64,000 nt of DNA from Bacteroidales bacterium (GCA_012798805.1 JAAZMM010000044.1:1-64000); one strand, 5' to 3'. Shown: positions 51,490-60,437, counted from the first letter of the stretch. Made by a program: numbers and translations. Notes: generated by a model not told the origin, from the sequence alone.

Positions 51490-53039
51490 TGAAACAGAGA
51501 AGAGTACGCTTTGCACCAAGTCCCACGGGGCCTCTACATATAGGCGGTGTAAGAACTGCACTATATAACTATCTTTATGCTAAACAAGCAGGAGGGAAAT
51601 TCATACTGAGAATAGAAGATACCGACTCTCAGAGGTTCGTTCCGGGCTCCGAAGAGTATGTAATTGAATCTCTCAAATGGTGCGGCATTGTCCCTGACGA
51701 AGGTGTCGACAAAGAGGGCAAGGTAGTAGAAATACCCTGTGAGGAGCATCCACACGCACCCTACAGACAATCCCAACGCAAGCACATTTATCGAAAATAT
51801 GCTGAGCAGCTTGTAGCAAGCGGAAACGCCTACTATGCATTTGACACTCCGGAGGAACTAAATGCGCTCAGAAAAGAGGCAGAGGCCCAAAAAAGCAGTT
51901 TCATATACAATCACGAATCACGCAACTCACTCAAAAATTCACTCACGATTCCGGCTGATGAGGTAGAGCGTCGTCTTGCTGAAGAAGATGGGTGGACAAT
52001 CAGATTCAAGATTCCTGAAAATAGAGTTGTGAAGATGTACGATCTTATCAGAGGCGACATCGAAGTCAACACCTCCACTCTGGATGACAAGGTGCTCTGG
52101 AAGAGAGCCGATGAACTCCCCACCTATCACCTTGCCAACATTGTTGACGATCATCTTATGGAGATAACAGAGGTTATAAGGGGAGAAGAATGGCTTCCTT
52201 CCCTCCCACTTCATTATCTACTCTACGAAGCCTTTGGTTGGGAAGAGAACCGACCGCAATTTGCACACCTTTCGCTACTGCTTAAGCCTGACGGCAAAGG
52301 CAAACTCAGCAAAAGAGATGGAGACAGATTGGGGTTTCCGGTATTTCCTCTCCAATGGATCAATGAAGATGGAGAAATCTCGCATGGCTATCGCGAAGAT
52401 GGCTATTTCCCGGAGGCATTTGTCAATATGCTGGCTTTTCTGGGATGGAATCCGGGAACGGAACAGGAGATTTTTACCCTGGAAGAACTGGTAGAGGTCT
52501 TTTCTCTTGAAAGAGTGGTCAAATCGGGCGCAAGATTTAATCACGACAAAGCAAAATGGTACAATCAGGAATATCTTCGCCGCAAAAGCACTCAAGAACT
52601 TGTGGAGGCTTTTAGAGCACTTGAGGGAGAGCGTCTGGCCCCATTTGACGACCAATATGTAGGTGCAGCAGTGGAACTGATCAGGGAGAGAGCCTATTTT
52701 GTATATGAGTTCTGGGAGCTCTGCAGTTTCCTTTTCGAAGCCCCCGGGGAGTATGATCCTGCAGGAGTAAAAAAATTCTGGAAAGATGATGTTAAGGAGA
52801 TTATTCCGCAAGTTGCACACTTGTTAGAGGATCTGGAACCCTTCAGCAAAAGTGTAATCGAAGAAAGACTAGAAAATCAGATTCGCTCCAATGACTGGGG
52901 TATGGGCAAAGTCATGAATACCCTTCGCCTCTTCCTGATGGGTCGTAATTCCGGTCCCGGAGTAGCAGACATTATGGCTATTCTTGGCAAGAAGGAGGTA
53001 TTACAACGGATCAACAACGCAATCACCCATTTGGGTTGA
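51486..53039 (+). CDS. gltX: Glutamyl-tRNA synthetase
   Basis: Charges tRNA-Glu with glutamate. The 517-residue class Ib synthetase has the HIGH motif in FAPSPTGPLHIGGVRTALYN and a KMSKS-type loop GKLSKRDGDRLGFPV. The anticodon-binding domain fills the C-terminal third. Its start codon overlaps the ftsZ stop by 4 nt, so it is physically and probably translationally joined to the division cluster. rpiB begins 9 nt after its end. Confidence 0.96.
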   Translation: MMKQRRVRFAPSPTGPLHIGGVRTALYNYLYAKQAGGKFILRIEDTDSQRFVPGSEEYVIESLKWCGIVPDEGVDKEGKVVEIPCEEHPHAPYRQSQRKHIYRKYAEQLVASGNAYYAFDTPEELNALRKEAEAQKSSFIYNHESRNSLKNSLTIPADEVERRLAEEDGWTIRFKIPENRVVKMYDLIRGDIEVNTSTLDDKVLWKRADELPTYHLANIVDDHLMEITEVIRGEEWLPSLPLHYLLYEAFGWEENRPQFAHLSLLLKPDGKGKLSKRDGDRLGFPVFPLQWINEDGEISHGYREDGYFPEAFVNMLAFLGWNPGTEQEIFTLEELVEVFSLERVVKSGARFNHDKAKWYNQEYLRRKSTQELVEAFRALEGERLAPFDDQYVGAAVELIRERAYFVYEFWELCSFLFEAPGEYDPAGVKKFWKDDVKEIIPQVAHLLEDLEPFSKSVIEERLENQIRSNDWGMGKVMNTLRLFLMGRNSGPGVADIMAILGKKEVLQRINNAITHLG

Positions 53040-53048
53040 CAATATTAT

Positions 53049-53492
53049 ATGATTATGAGAACTATTGGAATGGCGTCCGACCACGCCGGATTTGAACTTA
53101 AGGAGTTTCTGAAACCTTATCTTAAATCAATGAGGTACGAGATCTTGGATTTCGGTACCCATTCTACCGGGAGCATGGACTATCCCGACACCGCGCACCC
53201 TCTTGCAGAAGCTATAGAAAGTGGAAAAGTAGAGTGCGGTATAGCAATATGCGGATCCGGCAACGGCATTGCGATGACGCTGAATAAGCACCAGGGTGTG
53301 CGGGCGGCTCTTTGCTGGACTCCTGAGCTCGGTGCCCTGGCGCGTCAGCACAATGATGCAAATGTTCTCTCGCTTCCGGCAAGATTTATCTCGCAGGAGC
53401 TTGCCCTGGAGATTGTAAAGAGCTTTTTATCCTCAGAGTTCGAAGGTGGAAGACACCGGCGCAGGGTAGATAAAATTGCAGTGAGCAGCTAG
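53049..53492 (+). CDS. rpiB: Ribose-5-phosphate isomerase B
   Basis: Interconverts ribose-5-phosphate and ribulose-5-phosphate. The 147-residue LacAB/RpiB protein has GMASDHAGFELKEFLK at the N-terminus, DYPDTAHPLAEAI, the active-site cysteine in CGIAICGSGNGIAM, and the phosphate-binding NDANVLSLPARF. Two in-frame ATGs (53049 and 53055) are equally possible starts. truB begins 2 nt after the stop. Confidence 0.95.
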   Translation: MIMRTIGMASDHAGFELKEFLKPYLKSMRYEILDFGTHSTGSMDYPDTAHPLAEAIESGKVECGIAICGSGNGIAMTLNKHQGVRAALCWTPELGALARQHNDANVLSLPARFISQELALEIVKSFLSSEFEGGRHRRRVDKIAVSS

Positions 53493-53494
53493 AT

Positions 53495-54337
53495 ATGGGG
53501 TATTTTATACTGGAAGGATGTGATGTAGAGAAGGAATCGTTATCCGAATTTTTCGGAGAACATCTGGCTGCCTCAATCGATGAATACCGGAAAGGGATCG
53601 TACTTCCTGTTGACAAACCCTACAGGTGGACTTCGGCCGATGTGGTAAGAAAAATCAAATTCCAAATCCAGAAACATTTCAAGCAGAAAAAAATCAAAGT
53701 AGGCCATGCCGGCACTCTGGATCCTCTGGCAACCGGCCTGCTGATTGTCTGCGTAGGCAAGGCTACCAAAATAGCAGAAGAGCTGCAATCTCAGGAAAAG
53801 GAATATATTGCCACAATAGAATTTGGTGCGACCACCCCCTCTTTTGACCTTGAACAGGAGATTGACGCCTATTATCCTTTTAAGCATATTACTGAAGAGA
53901 TGGTGCGCAACGCTCTGAAAGAGTTTGAGGGTGAGCAATTACAGGTACCGCCTCTATTTTCCGCAAAGGTGGTTGATGGATTGCGCGCCTATGAATATGC
54001 ACGTGCCGGTGAGGAGGTTAAGCTACGCAAGTCCCTGATCAACATTACCGGGATCGAACTGCTCTCATTTACCGAAGCCTCTGCAGAAAATCAGGAATCC
54101 GAAGAAAAGAATGAAGAGGAGAGCATACAAGAGGCATCCCCGGGTGGAAAATACTACTATCACCACTCGAGCAGCAAGAGCGATGGCACACGTCCCTACG
54201 CTACGATCAGGGTGCGCTGCAGCAAGGGAACATATATTCGTTCCCTGGCCCGCGACCTCGGTTGTACTCTCGGCAGCGGCGGTTATTTGACGGCTCTTCG
54301 CCGGACCGCATCGGGTGATTTTGTGCTAAATAATTGA
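53495..54337 (+). CDS. truB: tRNA pseudouridine-55 synthase
   Basis: Makes pseudouridine 55 in the T loop of tRNAs. The 280-residue protein has a 35-residue N-terminal extension, then IVLPVDKPYRWTSADVVRKI, the catalytic aspartate in KVGHAGTLDPLATGLLI, VPPLFSAKVVDGLRAYEYAR and RVRCSKGTYIRSLARDLG. An insert of about 35 residues (about 190-225), first acidic (NQESEEKNEEES) then Tyr/His/Ser-rich, breaks the thumb region. There is no C-terminal PUA domain. It closes the run of tightly spaced genes starting at mraZ. Confidence 0.94.
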   Translation: MGYFILEGCDVEKESLSEFFGEHLAASIDEYRKGIVLPVDKPYRWTSADVVRKIKFQIQKHFKQKKIKVGHAGTLDPLATGLLIVCVGKATKIAEELQSQEKEYIATIEFGATTPSFDLEQEIDAYYPFKHITEEMVRNALKEFEGEQLQVPPLFSAKVVDGLRAYEYARAGEEVKLRKSLINITGIELLSFTEASAENQESEEKNEEESIQEASPGGKYYYHHSSSKSDGTRPYATIRVRCSKGTYIRSLARDLGCTLGSGGYLTALRRTASGDFVLNN

Positions 54338-54400
54338 TTTTTTGAAACTTTTTGAAATATTTTTCGTATAAGAGAGTGTTTTGTACATTTTTTTCCAGCA

Positions 54401-55450
54401 ATGAAATTATCCCAATTTTACTTTGAACTACCTGAAGAGAGAATCGCCAAATATCCGGCAACTTTCAGAGACGAATCGCGCCTTATGGTGCTTAACAAGG
54501 AAACCGGAGAGATTGAGCACAAAATCTTCAAGGATATACTTGATTATTGTAAACCTCATGACCTCTTCGTGTTCAACGATGCGAGGGTATTTCCTGCACG
54601 TCTCTTCGGAAACAAGGAGAAAACCGGAGCTGAAATAGAGGTTTTCCTTCTCAGAGAGCTCAATAAAGATCAGCGTTTGTGGGATGTACTGGTGGATCCT
54701 GCCAGAAAAATCCGCATCGGCAACAAATTGTATTTCGGTGAAAATGATGCTCTTGTTGCTGAAGTCATCGACAATACCACATCCAGAGGCCGTACTTTGA
54801 GATTCCTTTTTGACGGTACTTACGAAGAGTTTAAACAGACACTTCTGAGGCTAGGAGAGTTGCCTATTCCAAAATGGATACGCTCAAGAGCCGAAGAGTG
54901 TGATACTGAACGTTTCCAGACCATCTACGCTCAAACTGAAGGGGCTGTCGCCTGCCCTGCAGCGGGCCTCCATTTTAGTAAAATTCTCTTCAAAAGAATG
55001 GAACTCGAGGATATTGACACCACCTTCCTCACACTCTATATGAGCAACGCCCATTTCCACAATGTTGACGTAGAGGATCTATCCAAACACAAAATGGATT
55101 CCGAAAAGGTTGTAATTTCAGAAGAAACCGCATCCAAAGTCAATCAGGCCAAGGCTAATGGCAACAAAGTATTTGCTGTAGGCGTTACCACCGTACGCGC
55201 ACTGGAGACTTATGTCACCACACGCAATGAGATCAAAGAGCTGGACACCTGGACCAACAGGTTTATATTTCCGCCATACAAATTCTCGATTCCTGACGCA
55301 ATGGTTACAAATTTCCATCTTCCTTCCTCCACAATGTTGATGAGTGCCGCCGCATTCGGAGGTTATTACAATGTAATGAATGCCTACAAGGTTGCCATTG
55401 ACCAGGAGTATCGCTTTGGTACATACGGAGATGCGATGTTGATTATTTAA
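54401..55450 (+). CDS. queA: S-adenosylmethionine:tRNA ribosyltransferase-isomerase
   Basis: QueA builds epoxyqueuosine by transferring the ribosyl part of SAM to preQ1 in tRNA. The 349-residue protein shows the standard start SQFYFELPEERIAKYPA, the blocks SRLMVLNKETGEIEH and FVFNDARVFPARLFG, AACPAAGLHFSKILF and FAVGVTTVRALETY, and the C-terminal GDAMLII. Its 64-nt upstream gap is AT-rich without a clear promoter. Downstream lies a large inverted repeat that runs into dprA. Confidence 0.97.
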   Translation: MKLSQFYFELPEERIAKYPATFRDESRLMVLNKETGEIEHKIFKDILDYCKPHDLFVFNDARVFPARLFGNKEKTGAEIEVFLLRELNKDQRLWDVLVDPARKIRIGNKLYFGENDALVAEVIDNTTSRGRTLRFLFDGTYEEFKQTLLRLGELPIPKWIRSRAEECDTERFQTIYAQTEGAVACPAAGLHFSKILFKRMELEDIDTTFLTLYMSNAHFHNVDVEDLSKHKMDSEKVVISEETASKVNQAKANGNKVFAVGVTTVRALETYVTTRNEIKELDTWTNRFIFPPYKFSIPDAMVTNFHLPSSTMLMSAAAFGGYYNVMNAYKVAIDQEYRFGTYGDAMLII

Positions 55451-55476
55451 AATTGTCTTTTAAGCACCCCAAATAG

Positions 55477-55528
55477 AATCATACTCCATAATTTAGCGAC
55501 AAAAAAGCTGATATGGAGTATGATTTTT
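55477..55528 (+). promoter_or_regulatory. Perfect 14-bp hairpin enclosing the dprA start codon
   Basis: AATCATACTCCATA (55477-55490) pairs perfectly with TATGGAGTATGATT (55512-55525) across a 21-nt loop. The 3' arm contains the dprA ATG (55513) and its next three codons, and it runs into TTTTT (55524-55528). In read-through RNA from queA the structure would act as an intrinsic terminator and also hide the start codon. A -7-like TAATTTAG (55489-55496, one mismatch) lies at the loop edge, so a transcript starting near 55502 would lack the 5' arm. Confidence 0.6.
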
Positions 55529-56622
55529 ACATTTGCGCAGCTGCTTTAAGTAAAATATTTGCCTATAAACCGGCAGTTGCGCTCCAACTCATCGAAAGGG
55601 TCGGAGAGATAACCGAAATTTTCAAATTGAATAAAAGGGAACTCGGAGAAATGCTCCCATTCGACAAAGAGATTCTTGAGGCTCTCACTGACCCCAGGCT
55701 ACTCGAATGGGCACAGAAAGAGATAGATTGGGCGCACACTCACGGAGTTCAGACACTTTACATTACCGATCAGAACTATCCTTACCGGCTCAGAGAGTGC
55801 TACGATGCCCCTATCCTACTCTATTACAAAGGAAAAGCAGATCTAAATGCACGAAGGGTGCTTTCAGTAGTTGGCACCCGCAAATCCTCTTATTACGGCA
55901 GAAATAGCTGCCGCAAGATCATAGAGGAGCTCGCCTCATCCAGCAAACCACTGGTAATAAGCGGACTGGCATACGGCATCGATGCGTCTGCACACCGGGC
56001 CGCAATGGAGTACGGACTTCCTACCGTGGGAGTAATGGCTACCGGCATCGACACCATCTATCCCCCTCAACACCGGAGTCTTGCGGAGGAAATGTTGGAA
56101 AATGGTGGCATCATCACTGACTTTTATCGTGGCTGTGAGGGCATTAAGATCAATTTCATCAAGAGAAACCGTATCATAGCAGGAATGGCGGATGCCGTAC
56201 TCCTTGGAGAATCACACTCAAAAGGGGGCGGACTTATTACCACCTCTCTTGCCTTATCTTACTCGCGTGAAGTCTTTGCTATCCCGGGACGAATCGGGGA
56301 TGACTCTTTCGAGGGTTGCAACAGGCTAATAGAGCGGGAAGCTGCCAGAATAGTCACAAATCCCGGCACCATCAGTGCAGCTATGGGGTGGAGGGAGAAA
56401 ACAAATCGCAGGAAGAACTCTACACCCGATCTTTTCGACGGTGTCACCGGCGATAATGCACGTGCAATACTCAATACCCTCAAAGATAGAGACTCTCTGA
56501 CAGCGGAACAAATTGAAGAACGCACCAGTATTCCCCTGCGGAACCTCTCCACCGAACTCCTTCAACTCGAGATTTCCGGTAAAATAGTGCAAATTATGGG
56601 AGACAAGTATTCAATTGCTTGA
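55513..56622 (+). CDS. dprA: DNA processing protein DprA (Smf)
   Basis: Binds incoming single-stranded DNA and loads RecA during natural transformation and recombination. The 369-residue protein has an N-terminal SAM-like helical part, the Rossmann core with VLSVVGTRKSSYYGRNSC, ISGLAYGIDASAHRAAMEYG, TVGVMATGIDTIYPPQHRSL and SYSREVFAIPGRIGDDSFEGCN, and a C-terminal winged-helix domain (about 305-369). The start codon is buried in a perfect 14-bp inverted repeat, which suggests controlled translation. Confidence 0.95.
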   Translation: MEYDFYICAAALSKIFAYKPAVALQLIERVGEITEIFKLNKRELGEMLPFDKEILEALTDPRLLEWAQKEIDWAHTHGVQTLYITDQNYPYRLRECYDAPILLYYKGKADLNARRVLSVVGTRKSSYYGRNSCRKIIEELASSSKPLVISGLAYGIDASAHRAAMEYGLPTVGVMATGIDTIYPPQHRSLAEEMLENGGIITDFYRGCEGIKINFIKRNRIIAGMADAVLLGESHSKGGGLITTSLALSYSREVFAIPGRIGDDSFEGCNRLIEREAARIVTNPGTISAAMGWREKTNRRKNSTPDLFDGVTGDNARAILNTLKDRDSLTAEQIEERTSIPLRNLSTELLQLEISGKIVQIMGDKYSIA

Positions 56623-56632
56623 TATTTTTCCA

Positions 56633-56640
56633 TAACTTTG
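56633..56640 (+). promoter_or_regulatory. -7 element immediately before tatD
   Basis: TAACTTTG (56633-56640) matches TAnnTTTG and ends 6 nt before the tatD ATG (56647). Transcription would then begin at or next to the start codon, giving a leaderless or nearly leaderless mRNA. No good -33 TTTG is seen at about 20 nt. Confidence 0.4.
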
Positions 56641-56646
56641 CTGAAT

Positions 56647-57420
56647 ATGGCGGAATTCATAGACACCCATGCACATTTGTACGATCAGGCCTTCAGCAAA
56701 GATATTACAGAGGTGATCCAACGACTGGAAGAGGCAGGCGTGAGCCATTGCGTACTCCCGGGGATCGACATATCCGCATACGAACCGATGATTGCACTTG
56801 CAAAAAGCCGTCCTGACCTTTTTTCCCCCTGTATCGGACTACATCCTACATCTGTGGGTGAGGATTGGGAGAAAGAGCTCAATTTCGTAAAAAAACATGC
56901 TCGCGACCACCGTTTCGTTGCCATTGGTGAGATAGGTATTGACAAATATTGGTCCACAGAGTACCTTACCCAACAGACGAGGGTTTTTGCCGAGCAGCTG
57001 ACACTTGCCGCAGAGCTTAACCTGCCTGTAATTATCCACTTGAGAAATTCCACTGAAGAGATATTCCAAGTGCTCTCCGATCTTCGGGGCATCCCTCTCA
57101 GAGGTGTATTCCATGCCTTTTCGGGAAGTTACGAAACCTATAAACGTATTCTTAAACACGGCGATTTCAAAGTAGGCATAGGAGGCGTTTCAACCTACAA
57201 AAACGCAGGAGTCGCTGCTACACTGGAAAAGATTTCACTCGATGATATAGTACTGGAAACAGATGCCCCCTGGCTCACTCCGGTCCCTTTCCGCGGCAAA
57301 CGCAACGAGAGTTCCTATCTGGTCCATATTGCTGCCAATATCGCGAGTATAAAGGGTGTTCCTATTGAAACTGTCGCAACAGCCACAACCAACAACGCAA
57401 GAAAACTTTTTTCACTATGA
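56647..57420 (+). CDS. tatD: TatD-family metal-dependent hydrolase
   Basis: A 257-residue TIM-barrel hydrolase of the TatD DNase family. Metal ligands appear in FIDTHAHLYD (HxH), GEIGIDKY, IIHLRNS and the C-terminal ETDAPWLTP. Family members act as 3'-5' DNases and D-aminoacyl-tRNA-related hydrolases. A TTG start at 56638 would add three residues but falls inside the probable -7 element, so ATG 56647 is chosen. It overlaps ansA by 4 nt. Confidence 0.94.
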   Translation: MAEFIDTHAHLYDQAFSKDITEVIQRLEEAGVSHCVLPGIDISAYEPMIALAKSRPDLFSPCIGLHPTSVGEDWEKELNFVKKHARDHRFVAIGEIGIDKYWSTEYLTQQTRVFAEQLTLAAELNLPVIIHLRNSTEEIFQVLSDLRGIPLRGVFHAFSGSYETYKRILKHGDFKVGIGGVSTYKNAGVAATLEKISLDDIVLETDAPWLTPVPFRGKRNESSYLVHIAANIASIKGVPIETVATATTNNARKLFSL

Positions 57421-58451
57421 GCCAAAAAATACTTCTGATCTACACCGGAGGCACCATCGGAATGAAACAAGATCCCGAAACCCTGGTTTTAAAGCCCTTC
57501 AACTTCGGACTCATTACCGAGGAGGTACCCGAACTTAAAAAATTCGGTTACCGGATTGATTCACACTCTTTCGATCCGGTAATTGACTCTTCGGACGTAA
57601 CCGTAACTTTCTGGCAGGAGCTGGCAACCCTCATTTATGACAACTACGATAAATATGACGGCTTTGTGGTACTACATGGTACAGATACCATGGCATACTC
57701 CGCATCGGCGCTGAGCTTTATGCTTGACCGGCTTGACAAGCCCGTTGTATTTACCGGAAGTCAACTGCCTATCGGTATGCTGCGAACTGACGGCAAGGAA
57801 AATCTTATCTCATCAATTGAGCTTGCCGCTGCACAGGATGAAAACGGCCATGCATTGGTGCCGGAGGTATGCATCTATTTTGATAGCTATCTTTACCGCG
57901 GCAACCGCACTACAAAATATAATGCAGAGTACTTTGAGGCCTTCCACTCAGCTAATTATCCGGTACTCGCCCAGGCCGGCATCCATATCAGATACTACCG
58001 CGAATATGTCCACTATCCGGAAAAATGGGGTGAAGGTTTACGTCTCTACCTCAAAATGGACACCAATGTCGCTATTCTAAAGATTTTTCCCGGTATCACG
58101 CCCGCTTATGTGGAGGCAGTTCTTGGCACAAAGGGTCTCAGGGCAGTAGTTCTGGAGAGTTTCGGTAGCGGAAATGCACCCTCCATGGAGTGGTTTGGAA
58201 AAATGTTGTCCGAAAGTGTAGCGAAGGGAGTTATAATCGTCAATATCACTCAGTGCCATGCAGGAAGTGTGGATATGACAGCCTATGCCAACGGAGCTTT
58301 CCTTATGGAGTGCGGACTTATCAGCGGATATGATATGACCACGGAGGCAGCGGTCACCAAATTATTCCATCTACTGGGTAGATTTTCTGATAATGAAGAG
58401 GTAAAATCTCATATGAAGCGATCATTAAAGGGAGAATTTTCAAATAAATGA
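57417..58451 (+). CDS. ansA: L-asparaginase, type I (cytoplasmic)
   Basis: Hydrolyses L-asparagine to aspartate and ammonia. The 344-residue protein has the first catalytic threonine in LLIYTGGTIGMKQDP and the second in VVLHGTDTMAYSASALSFML, with VFTGSQLPIGMLRTDGKEN between domains. No signal peptide, so it is the cytoplasmic AnsA type. The start overlaps tatD by 4 nt. A short AT-rich inverted repeat (58455-58473) follows the stop codon. Confidence 0.95.
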   Translation: MSQKILLIYTGGTIGMKQDPETLVLKPFNFGLITEEVPELKKFGYRIDSHSFDPVIDSSDVTVTFWQELATLIYDNYDKYDGFVVLHGTDTMAYSASALSFMLDRLDKPVVFTGSQLPIGMLRTDGKENLISSIELAAAQDENGHALVPEVCIYFDSYLYRGNRTTKYNAEYFEAFHSANYPVLAQAGIHIRYYREYVHYPEKWGEGLRLYLKMDTNVAILKIFPGITPAYVEAVLGTKGLRAVVLESFGSGNAPSMEWFGKMLSESVAKGVIIVNITQCHAGSVDMTAYANGAFLMECGLISGYDMTTEAAVTKLFHLLGRFSDNEEVKSHMKRSLKGEFSNK

Positions 58452-58552
58452 ATCGTTATTTAAAAAAAATAACTAAATTGCGCGATATTTTACTACATAA
58501 CACGAAAACTATAACTATTTAATACATCGTTTAATTATTTAAAACAAAACTT

Positions 58553-59356
58553 ATGAAAAAATTTTTCATGTTTTTGGCAGTTCTCGGCCTAATGACCGTA
58601 TCTGCACAATTCCAGGTAGCTTATGCACAGGAAGAGACTCCTGAAGCTACTACAGAAGATGTTCAAGAAGCTCCCGCAGTTGAAGAAGAGGAAATCGTTG
58701 ACCCATTCGCTGCAGGAAAATCTGACCAGCCCATGCACCAGGCCCTCAAACAGAAATTCATTGAAGGTGGTGCAGGTTTTATGGCAACAATTTTATTGTG
58801 TCTCATCTTTGGTCTCGCTATTGCTATTGAAAGGATTATCACATTGAGCCTTGCACAGACTGATACAAAAAAGCTTGTTACAAAAGTGGACCAGGCACTC
58901 AAAGAGGGTGGCATTGAAAAAGCCAAAGACGTTTGTCGCGATACCCGCGGTCCGGTTGCCAGCATTTTCTATCAAGGTCTTCTCCGCGCCGATCAGGGTC
59001 TTGAGGCAGTTGAAAAATCAGTTACTTCATACGGCTCCGTACAGATGGGCCAGCTCGAGAGCGGTCTTTCATGGATTACACTCTTTATCGCTATTGCTCC
59101 GATGTTGGGTTTCCTCGGTACAGTTGTCGGCCTTGTTTTGGCATTTGACGCAATTGAGGTTGCAGGTGATATCTCTCCGGCACTCGTAGCACACGGTATG
59201 AAGGTTGCGTTGATTACAACTATCGGTGGTCTGATCGTTGCCATTATACTCCAATTGTTCTACAACTATTTGATTGCAAAGGTTGAGTCCATCGTAGTTC
59301 AGATGGAAGATGCCTCCATTACTCTGGTTGACCTTCTGGTTAAACATCAGAAATAG
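58553..59356 (+). CDS. exbB: ExbB/TolQ-type proton channel subunit
   Basis: A 267-residue MotA/TolQ/ExbB protein that uses the proton gradient to drive TonB or Tol-like energy transfer. It begins with a hydrophobic signal or membrane segment, then an acidic periplasmic stretch (EETPEATTEDVQEAPA), one transmembrane helix near 80-100, a cytoplasmic domain, and two further helices with TLFIAIAPMLGFLGTVVGLV and HGMKVALITTIGGLIVAI. It leads the four-gene set exbB, small membrane protein, exbD, exbD. No tonB gene is adjacent. Confidence 0.94.
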   Translation: MKKFFMFLAVLGLMTVSAQFQVAYAQEETPEATTEDVQEAPAVEEEEIVDPFAAGKSDQPMHQALKQKFIEGGAGFMATILLCLIFGLAIAIERIITLSLAQTDTKKLVTKVDQALKEGGIEKAKDVCRDTRGPVASIFYQGLLRADQGLEAVEKSVTSYGSVQMGQLESGLSWITLFIAIAPMLGFLGTVVGLVLAFDAIEVAGDISPALVAHGMKVALITTIGGLIVAIILQLFYNYLIAKVESIVVQMEDASITLVDLLVKHQK

Positions 59357-59415
59357 TCCCTACCCGGACCAATCAATAGTGTAAACAATTTTAACAACGA
59401 ATTAATCATCCTATT

Positions 59416-59832
59416 ATGAAATATATAAAGTATATCCAATACTTGCTGTTTGCCATATCAATAGTGTTGATTGCTGTTTTCTATGCGACTCAAACCGGGT
59501 CTATGGATGACAAAATCCTTGATGCAAACTTGATTTGGGCATACATACTTGTAGGTATAGCAGCGCTACTTGCAGTGATTTTTCCCCTTATTAAGGCTTT
59601 TAAAACCAAAAAAGGATTTCTCAGGCTTCTGCTTGTGGTAGTAGGTACAGTAGTGTTGATCGGAGTTTGCTACCTGCTTGCCCCCGGCACTCCTATTGAT
59701 ATGAACATAGAGGTTTCAGCAGCTACCTTCAAATTCACAGACACAGCATTGTACGTTACATATGCCCTTGTTGGGGCTTCTATTATTGCACTTCTCTGGA
59801 GTGCTATCCGTAATGCAACATTTAAAAAGTAA
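59416..59832 (+). CDS. Four-helix membrane protein of the exbB operon
   Basis: A 138-residue protein of four hydrophobic segments: about 5-24, 42-62, 72-92 and 110-130. Not a named family. It sits between exbB (59 nt) and the first exbD (5 nt) on the same strand, a place I believe is often held by a hypothetical membrane protein in Bacteroidota exb operons, so it may be an accessory part of the motor. No enzymatic motif is seen. Confidence 0.8.
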   Translation: MKYIKYIQYLLFAISIVLIAVFYATQTGSMDDKILDANLIWAYILVGIAALLAVIFPLIKAFKTKKGFLRLLLVVVGTVVLIGVCYLLAPGTPIDMNIEVSAATFKFTDTALYVTYALVGASIIALLWSAIRNATFKK

Positions 59833-59837
59833 TTGAG

Positions 59838-60425
59838 ATGGCAGCACCCAGAAAGACACCAGAAATTAATGGCGGTTCTATGGCGGACATCTCCTTCTTG
59901 ATGTTGATATTCTTCTTGATGGTGAGTACTATGGATAAAGAGGAAGGTATCTCAAGACGTCTTCCCGTTATGCCTCCCGAAGATATGAAAGTGGAGGACC
60001 AGAAGGTCAATCGTCGTAATATCATCCAGGTAAAAGTCAACGCTCAGGATAGACTTTTCGCAGGAAACGAGATTATTGATATCACTCAGCTCAAGGACAA
60101 GATCAAGGAGTTTATGACCAATCCCCAAAATGACCCCAATCTTCCCGATAAGGAGGTGACGTTCATTGAGGGCTATGGTGATTGCCCCGTATCCAAAGGT
60201 GTGATTTCTCTGCAGAATGACCGTGGTACCAGCTACTCAAAGTACATTGAGGTACAGAATGAACTTATTCGTGCCGTCAACGAACTTCGTGATGAATGGT
60301 CTATGGCTAATTATGGCAAGAGATATTCCAGACTCACCGAAGATCAACAGACTATTGTACGTAAAGCGGTTCCGCAGAATATTTCAGAGGCAGAACCGAA
60401 GGATGTAACCAAGAGAAGACGTTAA
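59838..60425 (+). CDS. exbD: ExbD/TolR-family protein, first copy
   Basis: A 195-residue biopolymer transport protein. One transmembrane helix near the N-terminus contains the conserved aspartate of the proton path (NGGSMADISFLMLIFFLMV), and a larger periplasmic domain follows that is longer than in E. coli ExbD (141 residues). With ExbB it forms the proton-driven motor for TonB-dependent uptake. The second exbD starts 12 nt downstream after AAGGAGG. Confidence 0.92.
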   Translation: MAAPRKTPEINGGSMADISFLMLIFFLMVSTMDKEEGISRRLPVMPPEDMKVEDQKVNRRNIIQVKVNAQDRLFAGNEIIDITQLKDKIKEFMTNPQNDPNLPDKEVTFIEGYGDCPVSKGVISLQNDRGTSYSKYIEVQNELIRAVNELRDEWSMANYGKRYSRLTEDQQTIVRKAVPQNISEAEPKDVTKRRR

Positions 60426-60437
60426 GGAGGATTTATT

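Noticed and set aside
58455..58473. AT-only inverted repeat after ansA as a terminator
   Set aside because: A 7-bp stem of mostly A/T with no T-tract is too weak to call.
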